64,000 bases of DNA from Bacteroides sp. AN502(2024) (GTDB lineage Bacteria; Bacteroidota; Bacteroidia; Bacteroidales; Bacteroidaceae). Location of the stretch: contig NZ_JBGFSP010000003.1 in assembly GCF_041227145.1 (NCBI RefSeq), forward strand, positions 3,472,001 through 3,536,000, written 5' to 3'. This document shows positions 41,826 through 50,400 of this stretch, piece by piece (the first letter of the stretch is position 1; every line of letters starts with the position of its first letter). The translations under genes and the position numbers were made by a program. Below the pieces are notes generated by a model. That model saw only the letters and a list, made by a program, of their open reading frames with translations, did no database searches and was not told where the DNA came from.

Positions 41826-42389
41826 GTGAGAAATGATGAAAATAATACCGGAGGATTGTCATATAGTGTTCGTCGGTTAAATAAAGAAGAAAAGATAGAA
41901 TCGTTCAATTGCGGTGATACCGACTTGAACGATTTTATTATGAATGAATGCTCACTTTATCGCAATGCTTTGTTGGCGGTAAGCTATGTTGCAGAGACAG
42001 ACGGCGGGAAGATACTCGCTTATTTCAGCCTAGCCAATGATAAAGTCTCACTTTCCGATTTTGAGAGTAAAACAGAGTTCAACCGCTTCCGTCGCCCTCG
42101 TTTTGTGAACGATAAACGTTTGAAAAGCTATCCTGCTGTAAAAATCTGTCGTTTAGGTACTGATATATCCACTAGAGGATGTGGCTTAGGGTCCGAATTG
42201 CTCTATTTCATAAAGAGTTATTTTATTGAAAACAACAAAACTGGATGCCGTTTCGTCACAGTAGATGCTTATGCAGACGCTGTTCCATTCTATCTCAAGA
42301 ATGGTTTTGTACCACTTACAGACTATGACAAGGATGACTCGACGCGTCTACTTTATTTTGATTTAGGAGATATAGTTGATTTTTTATAA
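41826..42389 (+). CDS. GNAT acetyltransferase, TacT-like toxin candidate
   Basis: A 187-residue single-domain GNAT. LSYSVRRLNKEEKIESFNCGDTDLNDFIMNE is the typical first part of TacT/AtaT-like toxins (conserved F-x-C-G), followed by AVKICRLGTDISTRGCGLGSELL (acetyl-CoA loop) and CRFVTVDAYADAVPFYLKNGF. Family toxins acetylate aminoacyl-tRNA. The GTG at 41826 is the first in-frame start. The 3-bp spacing to the small upstream ORF supports a toxin-antitoxin unit. Confidence 0.85.
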   Translation: MRNDENNTGGLSYSVRRLNKEEKIESFNCGDTDLNDFIMNECSLYRNALLAVSYVAETDGGKILAYFSLANDKVSLSDFESKTEFNRFRRPRFVNDKRLKSYPAVKICRLGTDISTRGCGLGSELLYFIKSYFIENNKTGCRFVTVDAYADAVPFYLKNGFVPLTDYDKDDSTRLLYFDLGDIVDFL

Positions 42390-42415
42390 CGATGTTGAGT
42401 TCTGTTTTTGCATTT

Positions 42416-42937
42416 TTACTTCTTAGCCTTCATAGCCTTTAGTGTATTTCTACGTACAGCACGGATGGCAGGACTCAATAATTCGGGTTCCATCATTTCC
42501 AGCATTGTGCGCAGCTCTTGTTGCAACTCCGGAATGGAGCAGGTCAGTCGATAGGCAAGTTTGATGCAAAGAGACTGCACTCCGTCCGGTTCCCGCCGGG
42601 TGATGACACGCTCCAGACAGAAATCGAGGAAATCCATTCGGGGCGGGTTAGCCGGCTGTTGCTGGCTGAGCAGGTTCAGGAGTAGCCTTCGTTTTCCCGA
42701 ATGCGGACAGGACATCGCTGCGTCAATCAGCTCGTCCTGTCTTTGGCTCAACCATTCTACATCTTCCTTTGAGAAATGCGTACAAACCCATAATGCCTGA
42801 TAAGAGACAATCTCATCCTCGTCAAAGATGAGTAGATAGACTTCCTCTCTGAGTTGTTCGTCATCTTGTATAAAGTGAAGGATCTCTCTGATATCTTCGA
42901 TATGTACACGTTCGGATAATCTTGCACGCAGGTTCAT
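42416..42937 (-). CDS. hypothetical helical-repeat protein
   Basis: A 173-residue all-helical protein with HEAT-like pairs (EDIREILHFIQDDEQLREEVYLLIFDEDEIVSYQALWVC...). No enzymatic motif. It is 18 bp after the double-GNAT gene on the same strand, so they are probably co-transcribed. Confidence 0.8.
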   Translation of the reverse strand: MNLRARLSERVHIEDIREILHFIQDDEQLREEVYLLIFDEDEIVSYQALWVCTHFSKEDVEWLSQRQDELIDAAMSCPHSGKRRLLLNLLSQQQPANPPRMDFLDFCLERVITRREPDGVQSLCIKLAYRLTCSIPELQQELRTMLEMMEPELLSPAIRAVRRNTLKAMKAKK

Positions 42938-42955
42938 GTGACTTTTGTTTTGGGG

Positions 42956-43963
42956 TTAACCTTTACTTTCTTCGATATTGGCTTCTTTCAACTGTAAATG
43001 CAGAATCGGGTAAGGTTTGCCCATACCGTCTGTTTCGTCTCTTCCGATGATTTGGAATCTCATGCGAAGATAGAAACCGAGTGCTTTTTCATTCTGCTCG
43101 TTTACGTCCACTTTGTCCATCTGTTTTTGCTGGATAGCGTATTCCAGTAACCGCTTGCCGTATCCTTTTCCCTGTTCACCGGGATTTACGAATAACATCT
43201 CGATTCGTTCGTCGCTCAGTCCCATGAAAGCTACAATCTTTCTATCGGCATTCCGGACCATGTATAGTTCTACCGCCGGTAAATAGTGATTGCGCACCAG
43301 CGGTTTGTAAAACCGGATATGTTCTTCCGTGAGGAAATGATGCGTGTGACGCACCGATGCTTCCCAAACTTCCAGAATCTCGTCGTAATCTTGGGGAGTG
43401 GGCTGGCATATATTGGGAAGATAATAACACAGATGGTCGAATATATTCCCGTTGTAAGTCAGTTCCGCCTGATGCAGCATGCCTTCATAGATAAAACCAT
43501 TCCGTTCGAGCACTTGCCGCGACCGCTTGTTGTGCGGGTAGCAATTGGCGGTGATGAGGCTGAGTTGCAGTTCGTTGAACCCGTAATGGAGTACAGCCTG
43601 CACCGCTTCCGTCATATATCCTTTGCCCCAATGCGCTTCGTCAAGCCAGTATCCCAACATGCGGATCTGCGGGTTCTCCCGTTTCGGGTCGGGGACGATT
43701 CCGATGGAACCGATAAGCTGCCGCGTATCTTTCAGGGTTATCGCCCAAATATTCTCCTGACCGATAAACACTTTCTGAAGAATCTCCCGCGATTCCTCTA
43801 ACGTCTTATGTGGCGCCCATCCGGCATTATTACCCAAGTTCGGGTTCTGGCAACAGGCGAAAAATGCTTCCGCGTCCTCTTTTTGAAAAGGACGGATTAG
43901 CAGACGTTCCGTTTCAAGGATGCATGCTGCTATTGCTTCTTCTGTTTCACTCTTCTTCTCCAT
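42956..43963 (-). CDS. tandem-domain GNAT acetyltransferase
   Basis: A 335-residue protein with two GNAT domains. Residues ~12-180 are RimJ/RimL-like (TERLLIRPFQKEDAEAFFAC, GYWLDEAHWGKGYMTEAVQAVLHYGF, NKRSRQVLERNGFIYEG); residues ~190-325 are a second GNAT (QDYDEILEVWEASVRHTHHFL, FVNPGEQGKGYGKRLLEYAIQQKQMDKVDVNEQNEKALGFYLRMRF). Both acetyl-CoA loops look intact. Substrates unknown; the fusion is unusual in size. The 5' leader is made of a gene remnant. Confidence 0.88.
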   Translation of the reverse strand: MEKKSETEEAIAACILETERLLIRPFQKEDAEAFFACCQNPNLGNNAGWAPHKTLEESREILQKVFIGQENIWAITLKDTRQLIGSIGIVPDPKRENPQIRMLGYWLDEAHWGKGYMTEAVQAVLHYGFNELQLSLITANCYPHNKRSRQVLERNGFIYEGMLHQAELTYNGNIFDHLCYYLPNICQPTPQDYDEILEVWEASVRHTHHFLTEEHIRFYKPLVRNHYLPAVELYMVRNADRKIVAFMGLSDERIEMLFVNPGEQGKGYGKRLLEYAIQQKQMDKVDVNEQNEKALGFYLRMRFQIIGRDETDGMGKPYPILHLQLKEANIEESKG

Positions 43964-43968
43964 CTTTT

Positions 43969-44130
43969 TTAGTTAGCTGACTGCGTCACATATTCATAAA
44001 CGATACGTGAAATCTCAGCGATCATCTTACTGTTGTCCGCAAAACTCTCTTCAGAGTCTTTCACGAAAACAGCTATACTGCAAGTGCGTCCGTCTGATTT
44101 CTCTATCGAACTCACAAAGGTATGAATAGT
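43969..44130 (-). pseudogene. C-terminal remnant of a class A beta-lactamase-like serine hydrolase
   Basis: On the minus strand a frame ends at 43969 with FVSSIEKSDGRTCSIAVF and then VKDSEESFADNSKMIAEISRIVYEYV, the pattern of the last strand and helix of class A beta-lactamases (GRxxxIAVFVKDS...IARISxxVYxY). No upstream part or start codon exists. It lies 5 bp before the double-GNAT gene and forms that gene's leader; a -7 box sits inside it. Confidence 0.55.
44115..44122 (-). promoter_or_regulatory. -7 box within the remnant, driving the double-GNAT gene
   Basis: TACCTTTG on the minus strand, with about 145 nt of leader made of former coding sequence. Confidence 0.45.
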
Positions 44131-44208
44131 AATTTGAAAAAGTGGGGATAATATCCTAAATTCTTTTATAACAAAATTGTAAACAAAGAAATTAGGTTTC
44201 GTATGCTT

Positions 44209-44260
44209 TTTCCGTTATATTTGTAGAATCTTGTTACTTGACAGATTATAGTAACGGAAA
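44209..44260 (+). promoter_or_regulatory. jetA promoter region with flanking inverted repeat
   Basis: A perfect -7 box TATATTTG (44216-44223) is embedded at the left arm of a perfect 9-bp inverted repeat TTTCCGTTA/TAACGGAAA (44209-44217 and 44252-44260). The transcript would begin within the loop, so the right arm is transcribed and the left is DNA only: this suggests an operator for a dimeric regulator rather than an RNA hairpin. Confidence 0.5.
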
Positions 44261-44297
44261 TCTATACAAGTAATCGTTGTTAAAAGACAAAACTGAT

Positions 44298-45494
44298 ATG
44301 AGTACTTTTCGTTCCATAGAAGAACTGGTCAAAAGTCTCGACAGGGAGAAAGAGCTCCTGAAAGAAATGTTTGCCAAACGGAAGTCTCTTTCGTTCCGCT
44401 ATGATTATGCGCTTGAGATGACCGAGTACAAGGAAGAGCGTATCCGTTATTTGATTGATTACGGAGTGATCCGGGATACCGGTGATTTCCTCGAGATGGA
44501 GGATATCTATCTGAAATTCTTTGAAGATGTGCTCGAAGTGAATGAAGAAATCAATGTCTCTTTTGTGCAGGACTATCTGACACGCCTGAACGAAAATATT
44601 GATTATTATCTGAAAGAGAATAATGAGCAACGCAAATACAACTACCAGCGGGAAGTGAAACGCTGCCTGAAGAATATAGCTCTGACCACTGTCCGTAACG
44701 TGATGGACCTGAAGCGGAATATGGATAATACTTATAAGAACGAGCCTAATTACAAGATCAAGAAAACCAAACTCGTCCGGCTTGACGAGAAACGGAACAA
44801 TATCGCTCTGTTGATTCGTAAAAGCGAGGAATTGATAGACTATGGGCAGCCTATCTTCTTCCGGGTGGCGATGGATGTGCAGATGCGGAATGTAGTGAGT
44901 GATGTAAAACTTCAACTGAATGATTCATACCATAACCTGATTGAAATTCAGAAGCAAATCATCCATTATCTGAATCTGATAGATTATCAGAACCGTATCC
45001 TTGAAAAAGTAAAGAAGCTGAAGTACCTGAAAGACCAGTTCCTGCTGGAGGAACATACAAATATCCGTTCGGTTGCTGCACAAAAGAATCCCCTCTGGAT
45101 GGAACCGCAGGTCGGTTATCGTATTAAGCTTTCCGTCGATTATCTACGGACTTCCGATGAGGCTTTTCAGATATTGAAGAAACTTGCTGCACGGCAGAAA
45201 AACTCTTCGAAAGGAATGAAACAACTGGCAGATGCCATTCCGGAAGGCTACTTGGACGGACAGTCGCAAATGATAGATACAGTCAATTTGCAGGAGGTGC
45301 ATAATTCATTTATGGCGTCGGGTACCCATCTGTTCGCTTTTGTGATGAACTATCGCTACCGGAAAGAGGTGACGCGTGGAGAGAAATTGATCTTTTTCTG
45401 CCAACTGGCGTCGCAATATGCCGATGAACTTCGCTTTACGGATACTTATGAAATCTCCGATGAAGTGGAATACCCTTTAATCTATGCCAAATGA
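44298..45494 (+). CDS. jetA: Wadjet/Mks-type subunit JetA (MksF/kleisin-like)
   Basis: A 398-residue, almost wholly alpha-helical protein with a winged-helix-like start (ELVKSLDREKELLKEMFAKRKSLSFRYDYALEMTEYKEERIRYLIDYGVIRDTGDFLEMED) and long helical pairs. It has the position and size of JetA/MksF, the kleisin-like subunit that joins the SMC heads. The assignment rests mainly on context: jetB, jetC and jetD homologues follow in order. The IS inserted 12 bp after the stop codon cuts it off from them. The ATG at 44298 is preferred to an upstream TTG. Confidence 0.78.
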   Translation: MSTFRSIEELVKSLDREKELLKEMFAKRKSLSFRYDYALEMTEYKEERIRYLIDYGVIRDTGDFLEMEDIYLKFFEDVLEVNEEINVSFVQDYLTRLNENIDYYLKENNEQRKYNYQREVKRCLKNIALTTVRNVMDLKRNMDNTYKNEPNYKIKKTKLVRLDEKRNNIALLIRKSEELIDYGQPIFFRVAMDVQMRNVVSDVKLQLNDSYHNLIEIQKQIIHYLNLIDYQNRILEKVKKLKYLKDQFLLEEHTNIRSVAAQKNPLWMEPQVGYRIKLSVDYLRTSDEAFQILKKLAARQKNSSKGMKQLADAIPEGYLDGQSQMIDTVNLQEVHNSFMASGTHLFAFVMNYRYRKEVTRGEKLIFFCQLASQYADELRFTDTYEISDEVEYPLIYAK

Positions 45495-45497
45495 TGT

Positions 45498-45506
45498 ATG
45501 CTGAAT
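45498..45506. repeat. 9-bp target-site duplication, left copy
   Basis: ATGCTGAAT directly before the IS left end; the same 9 bp follow the right end at 46843-46851. Confidence 0.9.
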
Positions 45507-45590
45507 CAATATTGTCCTAAATAAATTTTGAGCATGAGCTAACTGACTATACTGTTAAGTATAGCCTCGAGAGTTCAAAATCAATCCCCC

Positions 45591-46742
45591 CTAATCGTTT
45601 TCGATGGTTTCGGGAGGTGGTGTAAATGGTTGATCAAGCCATTTTTGGAGGTCGATTTTGGTAAATGTGTTCAGCCGGAGCGTGACCACAAGGTTAGCCA
45701 ATGCCCATTTGTATCTTGCGATGTGCTTTAGCCATGTCAGAATCAGCATTGTAGTCATAGCAGTCCATATTTGGGTCTCTACGGCATTGCGGGATGTGCC
45801 GATAAAGCTCTTGATGCGTAGCAGTTGCTTGAGGTTGCGAAAGAAGATTTCTATGTTCCACCGAGCCTTGTACAGAGCCGCTATGCTTGATGCTGCCAAT
45901 GTGAAGTTGTTTGTGAGTAACTCAATTTCAAAACCGTGTTCATCGTTCCATACTGCGATGCGACGTAAACGTTTGGGATATTTGGATTTGGCCGCCGAGA
46001 GTTCGAACTCGATTATTTCGTCAATAAGTACATTCTGAGCGTGTTTTTCAGGCAAAGGCAACTCCTCTATGGCTTTGTACCGGATATTGTCTTTATGACG
46101 CACTACAAAGAACACGTTGCTGCTGTCCCAATTATTCAGCAATGAGTAGTCACAGTAGCCTCGGTCGGCTACTACAATACTATACGGATGTAACTCAATA
46201 TCAAAAGCAGCTTTGTTGTCGGTGGTTTTGCCATCGGTGATATTCACGAACTCCGGCAAAAGACTGTCATAGTCCAATAGCGTGTGCATCTTGACCGCCC
46301 CCTTGGTGGTAGTGTAATGTGCCCAGTCATATATTGACAGAGTCAATGACACCAATGTGGAGTCGAGCAGTTTTATCGGCATCTTGAAACGGAACTTTCT
46401 TCGTTGCCATAGGGCTTGCTGTCCGAAATACTGAAACAACGAGTAGAATATGCCGCGAAAAACCGAACTGTCTCGGTTGGCGTTCTGATATGCTACCGTT
46501 GACTTGGATGGTGCACGGTTGATTCCCAAATGATTGAGGTTGCCGGTGGCTGATTTCAGCCCGTTTGAGATATCTCTGACTGAATCACATCCTGAGAATT
46601 GGCTGAAAATCATGCTAACAAACTGACTCCATGTATTGTAGCCCTTGCAATGCTTGTCTGACCCCGAAGATTTTATGATTTTCCTGATATTTTCTTTCGG
46701 GAGATGTGATATTACCTGTGCGAAAAGTGTTATATTTGCCAT
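45591..46742 (-). CDS. IS4-family transposase
   Basis: A 383-residue DDE transposase with the DUF4372-type N-terminus (LFAQVISHLPKENIRKII). Catalytic triad placement: Asp in IKLLDSTLVSL, Asp in VVADRGYCDY and Glu in the signature Y-x2-R-x3-E-x6-K (YKARWNIEIFFRNLK). Complete, so probably active. Confidence 0.95.
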   Translation of the reverse strand: MANITLFAQVISHLPKENIRKIIKSSGSDKHCKGYNTWSQFVSMIFSQFSGCDSVRDISNGLKSATGNLNHLGINRAPSKSTVAYQNANRDSSVFRGIFYSLFQYFGQQALWQRRKFRFKMPIKLLDSTLVSLTLSIYDWAHYTTTKGAVKMHTLLDYDSLLPEFVNITDGKTTDNKAAFDIELHPYSIVVADRGYCDYSLLNNWDSSNVFFVVRHKDNIRYKAIEELPLPEKHAQNVLIDEIIEFELSAAKSKYPKRLRRIAVWNDEHGFEIELLTNNFTLAASSIAALYKARWNIEIFFRNLKQLLRIKSFIGTSRNAVETQIWTAMTTMLILTWLKHIARYKWALANLVVTLRLNTFTKIDLQKWLDQPFTPPPETIEND

Positions 46743-46743
46743 A

Positions 46744-46808
46744 GGAAGTAGATGAGTTGGTAGCTTGCTACTAAGGTAGTCATTTTACCTTAGTTCTACT
46801 TCCTTTTT
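46744..46808 (+). terminator. hairpin with T tract at the IS right end
   Basis: GGAAGTAGA (46744-46752) pairs with TCTACTTCC (46795-46803), with an inner ACTAAGGTA/TACCTTAGT stem; the plus strand continues TTTTTATTTG. Read on the plus strand this is a terminator that would stop transcripts entering from jetA, 55 bp before jetB. Read on the minus strand it lies just upstream of the transposase ATG, where it could block read-in translation. Confidence 0.6.
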
Positions 46809-46842
46809 ATTTGTTCCCCCCAATTTATTTAGGACAATATTG

Positions 46843-46851
46843 ATGCTGAAT
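46843..46851. repeat. 9-bp target-site duplication, right copy
   Basis: ATGCTGAAT, identical to 45498-45506. Confidence 0.9.
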
Positions 46852-46862
46852 ACTAAAAACAG

Positions 46863-47420
46863 ATGACCATGAAATACACTGAAGAGATATTTAATATACT
46901 TAGCAAAGGGGGATTCATTTCTTCCAACAGTGTCTCCACTCAAGTGAAGCATTTGTATGATGCGATTGAGGAGGATTTGACTGATTATTATGATTATTAT
47001 AAAGGTATCGGTTTCTATCTGGAAGGTGGTGACGGTTATTATTATTTTACCCGCAAAGAAGCGAAAGTTGATCTGGAACGTAAATTGGAAGCGATTCAGA
47101 AGTGGGTTGATTACCTGAGCTTCCTGAAAACCTATCATTCGGCATTCGGACCGGGATTCCTGTTCCGTGCCGCTGATATTGAGATTCAGATAGGGTGCGA
47201 TATCGAACTAAAGGAAAAGGCGACCAAACTGTTTTCGGATAAGAAGAAGTATGAGGAAGTAGTAGGCAAATTGTTGAAAGAACTGGAGAGCATAGGACTG
47301 ATAGAGAAAGAAAACGAACTCGACGGGACGTATAAAGTATTGTCGGCTTTCCACTATATGGAGGACTTGGTTGATTGTATCACTATTTCGGAGGAGGTGC
47401 AAGATGAGATACCTGAATAA
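46863..47420 (+). CDS. jetB: Wadjet/Mks-type subunit JetB (MukE/MksE-like)
   Basis: A 185-residue protein with two winged-helix-like parts: YTEEIFNILSKGGFISSNSVSTQVKHLYDAIEEDLTDYYDYYKGIGFYLEGGDGYYYFTRKE (~4-70) is the MukE/MksE pattern, and KLLKELESIGLIEKENELDGTYKVLSAFHYMEDLVDCI the second. It bridges kleisin and SMC. Two Met codons six bases apart leave the start slightly open. It overlaps jetC by 17 bp. Confidence 0.8.
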   Translation: MTMKYTEEIFNILSKGGFISSNSVSTQVKHLYDAIEEDLTDYYDYYKGIGFYLEGGDGYYYFTRKEAKVDLERKLEAIQKWVDYLSFLKTYHSAFGPGFLFRAADIEIQIGCDIELKEKATKLFSDKKKYEEVVGKLLKELESIGLIEKENELDGTYKVLSAFHYMEDLVDCITISEEVQDEIPE

Positions 47421-50400
47421 GATTATTTTTCTGAACAGTGCCCATATCCCGTATGCGGAGGTGAAGTTGGATGGGAATGTCCATTTTATAGGTACGCAAG
47501 GTGTCGGTAAGAGTACGCTGCTCCGTGCTTTACTCTTCTTTTATAATGCTGACAAATTAAGACTGGGTATTCCGAAGGAGAAGAAGAGTTTCGATGCTTT
47601 TTATTTCCCTTATGCCAATTCTTACATTGTCTATGAGGTGATGCGTGAGAATGATGCTTACTGTGTGGTGGCCGCCAAATCCCAAGGACGCGTATTTTTC
47701 CGTTTTATCGATGCGCCATTCCAACAGGAGTGGTTCATTGACGAGCACAGTGTGGTATATTCCGAATGGGGACGTATCCGCGAACACATCGGTTCGAAGA
47801 TTCAGACTACTGTACAGGTGACCAGCTATGAGATGTATCGGGACATCATTTTCGGTAATAACCGCAAACATGAAATGATACCTTACCGGAAATTCGCCAT
47901 TGTGGAAAGTGCGAAATATCAGAATATCCCGCGTACAATACAGAATGTCTTTTTAAATTCCAAACTGGATGCCGATTTTATAAAAGATACCATTATCCGT
48001 TCGATGAGTGACGAGGATATCTCTGTTGACTTGGACTTCTATCGTAGCCAGATTAAGGAGTTCGAGCAGGAATACAGGGACGTGATGCTTTGGTTTACAA
48101 AGAACAAGAATGGAGAGGTGCCTGTCCGGAAGATGGCGGGGAAAGTAATGAACGCCTATCGTGATTTGATTTATACACAAAAGCAGATTGGTGGAGGGCG
48201 TGCGGAACTTAACTTTGCGGAGAAACGGGCTTTGCATGAGATCCCGCTGGTGAAGGAAGAATTGGCTAAAGCGGAGACGGAACGTGAACGGTTGCTGCGG
48301 CTTATGGGTGAACTGCAACAAAAGTATACCAAAGAACGTGATGGCTTGATTACGGAGATCGGTGTGATAAACGATTTGCTCAAAAAGATACGTGAGAAAC
48401 GTCTGTATTACGAGCAGATACAGATTGAAGAAATCATCAAACGGGTGTCTTGTGAAGAATTGCTGGTTCAGGAACTGGAACAAGTCCGGAACATGAAATC
48501 GGAACTGACAAGGGCGTATGAGGATGTATTGAGTAAGTATGGATTGCTGTCTGAGAAACTGGAAGCTGATTTCCGTACTTTTGAGAATAGTCAGCAGGCA
48601 CGGATAAATGTCCGGAATGCGGAGATTGCAGGCAGACAGGAGGAATTGATGCAACAGCTTCGTGTGGAAGAGGAGAAAGTAAGGACGACACAAGAAGAGA
48701 AAGTACAGACGGTGGATAATCGTATTCAGCAGTTGCGTGACGAACAGGCACAGTGTAACCTGAAACTTCAGAAGGTGAAATATGAGCGTCCTCATCAAAA
48801 TGAAATGGACGATTGTGAAGAAGGCATCAACGAACTGCACAAAAAGGACAAGGAACTGGAACTTGGCATCCGTCAGCAACAAGGAGAAATAAAGCAGTTG
48901 AGACAGGAGTGTGAATGGAAGGTGAAGGAACTGAAATGGGAGTTTCAGACAAAGATGGAGGCTGTTCGCAAAGAACGGAGCACGATTGAAGAAGAGTTGC
49001 AGACATTGGATGCTTTGATTGAGAAGCGAAAAGGTTCGTTGTGTGAATGGCTGGAGAAGAATAAACCGGATTGGCAGGAGACGATAGGCAAGGTAGCAGA
49101 TGAGGAACTGGTGTTGTACAACAGTGAACTGCATCCTCAATTGGTGGATAAGGGGGCTACTCTGTTTGGTGTTTCGCTCAATCTGACAGCCATCGAACGT
49201 TCTGTCCGCACTCCCGAAGAAATGAAGCGGGAACGCGACAGGCAAGAAGCAGCCCGGCAACTTTGTACCGACCGTCTTACCCGATTGACGGAAGAAGAGG
49301 AGGGAGCTGTTTCTTCTTTGGAGAAGAAGTATTCGAAGCAAATTCATGGTATTCTGGAAGAACAACATCTGATGGAGGCCGAGCGGATACAGATTCCTGC
49401 AAAATTGAAGAATCTGCAGGCTGATTACGCTTCCTGGAAGACAAAGGAGGAGGAATGGAAAAAGAAATGTACGGAGGAATTGCAGGTGCAACTGAATGAA
49501 ATCGGACATCGTCTCTATGTGGCGGAAGGGGAGAAGAAGAAGTATTTGGAGGAACGGGAAGGAATGTTGAAGGCCTGTCGGAAAGTGTATAATGACAGCA
49601 GGACTGAACTCCGGAAGGAGCAGGAGGAGTTTGTGGCCGGTGTTCGGCAAGAGATAGACCGGATGAAACAGCAGACTGCGGAGCGGGAAAAGGAATTGAA
49701 GCAGGCGCAAGAGAGTGAGTTGAGTGGAAAGGGGGCTGATACGGTCACTATCCGTAAGTATGATGATAGGCTTGCCGAAATAAATAAAGAATTGGAATCT
49801 ATTGGTAAATTCCGGTCGCAGGTGCTTTATTATGAAAGAGACAGGGCGGAATTGTTTGATAAAGAACCTGCTACGCGGAGTCGGAAGAAGGAATTGGATG
49901 CGAAGCTGGCCGCATTGAACGAACGCTTTGGGTTGAAAAAGGAGAAGTTGCAGATTCAGAAAAAAGAGGCGGACGAACATCTCGACCGGATTGGCAAGGA
50001 TTTGCACTTATTGGAGGATGGGTTGAATAAAGTGGAGATGTTCCGGAAAGATGAAACTTTCTGTCCGTCCTCTGTGACGGAAATAGGGGAGAAACCTACC
50101 CGGAAAAGTTGCGATGTTATCGTGGAAGAGTTGAAGTCGCTCATTGTGTCTACCATCAGAAAGACAGAAGAATTCAAGAGAGAGGTGACGCAGTTCAATG
50201 GAAACTTCTCATCGAAAAACACGTTCCATTTCCGTACGGAACTGATTGGAGAACAGGATTACTATGATTTCGCGTCCAATCTGTGTGAGTTTGTGGATAA
50301 TGATAAGATTTCCGATTATCAGAAACATATCAGTGAACGGTATACGGATATCATCCGCCGGATTTCAAAGGAGGTGGGGGATTTGACACATAATGAAAGC

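Larger units (their letters stand above)
45507..46842. mobile_element. IS4-family insertion sequence (1336 bp)
   Basis: The terminal inverted repeats are about 20 bp (caatattgtcctaaataaat at the left, its complement at the right), with a 9-bp target duplication outside. It contains one transposase gene on the minus strand. Joining the flanks restores a jetA-jetB gap of only about 30 bp, so the insertion lies in an operon junction. The identical TSD and intact ORF indicate a recent insertion. Confidence 0.95.

Noticed and set aside
45541..45568. CTATAC/GTATAG hairpin near the IS left end as a separate element
   Set aside because: It lies inside the IS downstream of the transposase gene and is most simply that gene's terminator.
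47953..50007. Long minus-strand open frame (684 codons) antisense to jetC
   Set aside because: It mirrors the Glu/Lys-rich coiled-coil codons of jetC as Leu/Phe/Gln-rich sequence; no promoter, no ribosome site and no domain. An antisense shadow of the SMC gene.
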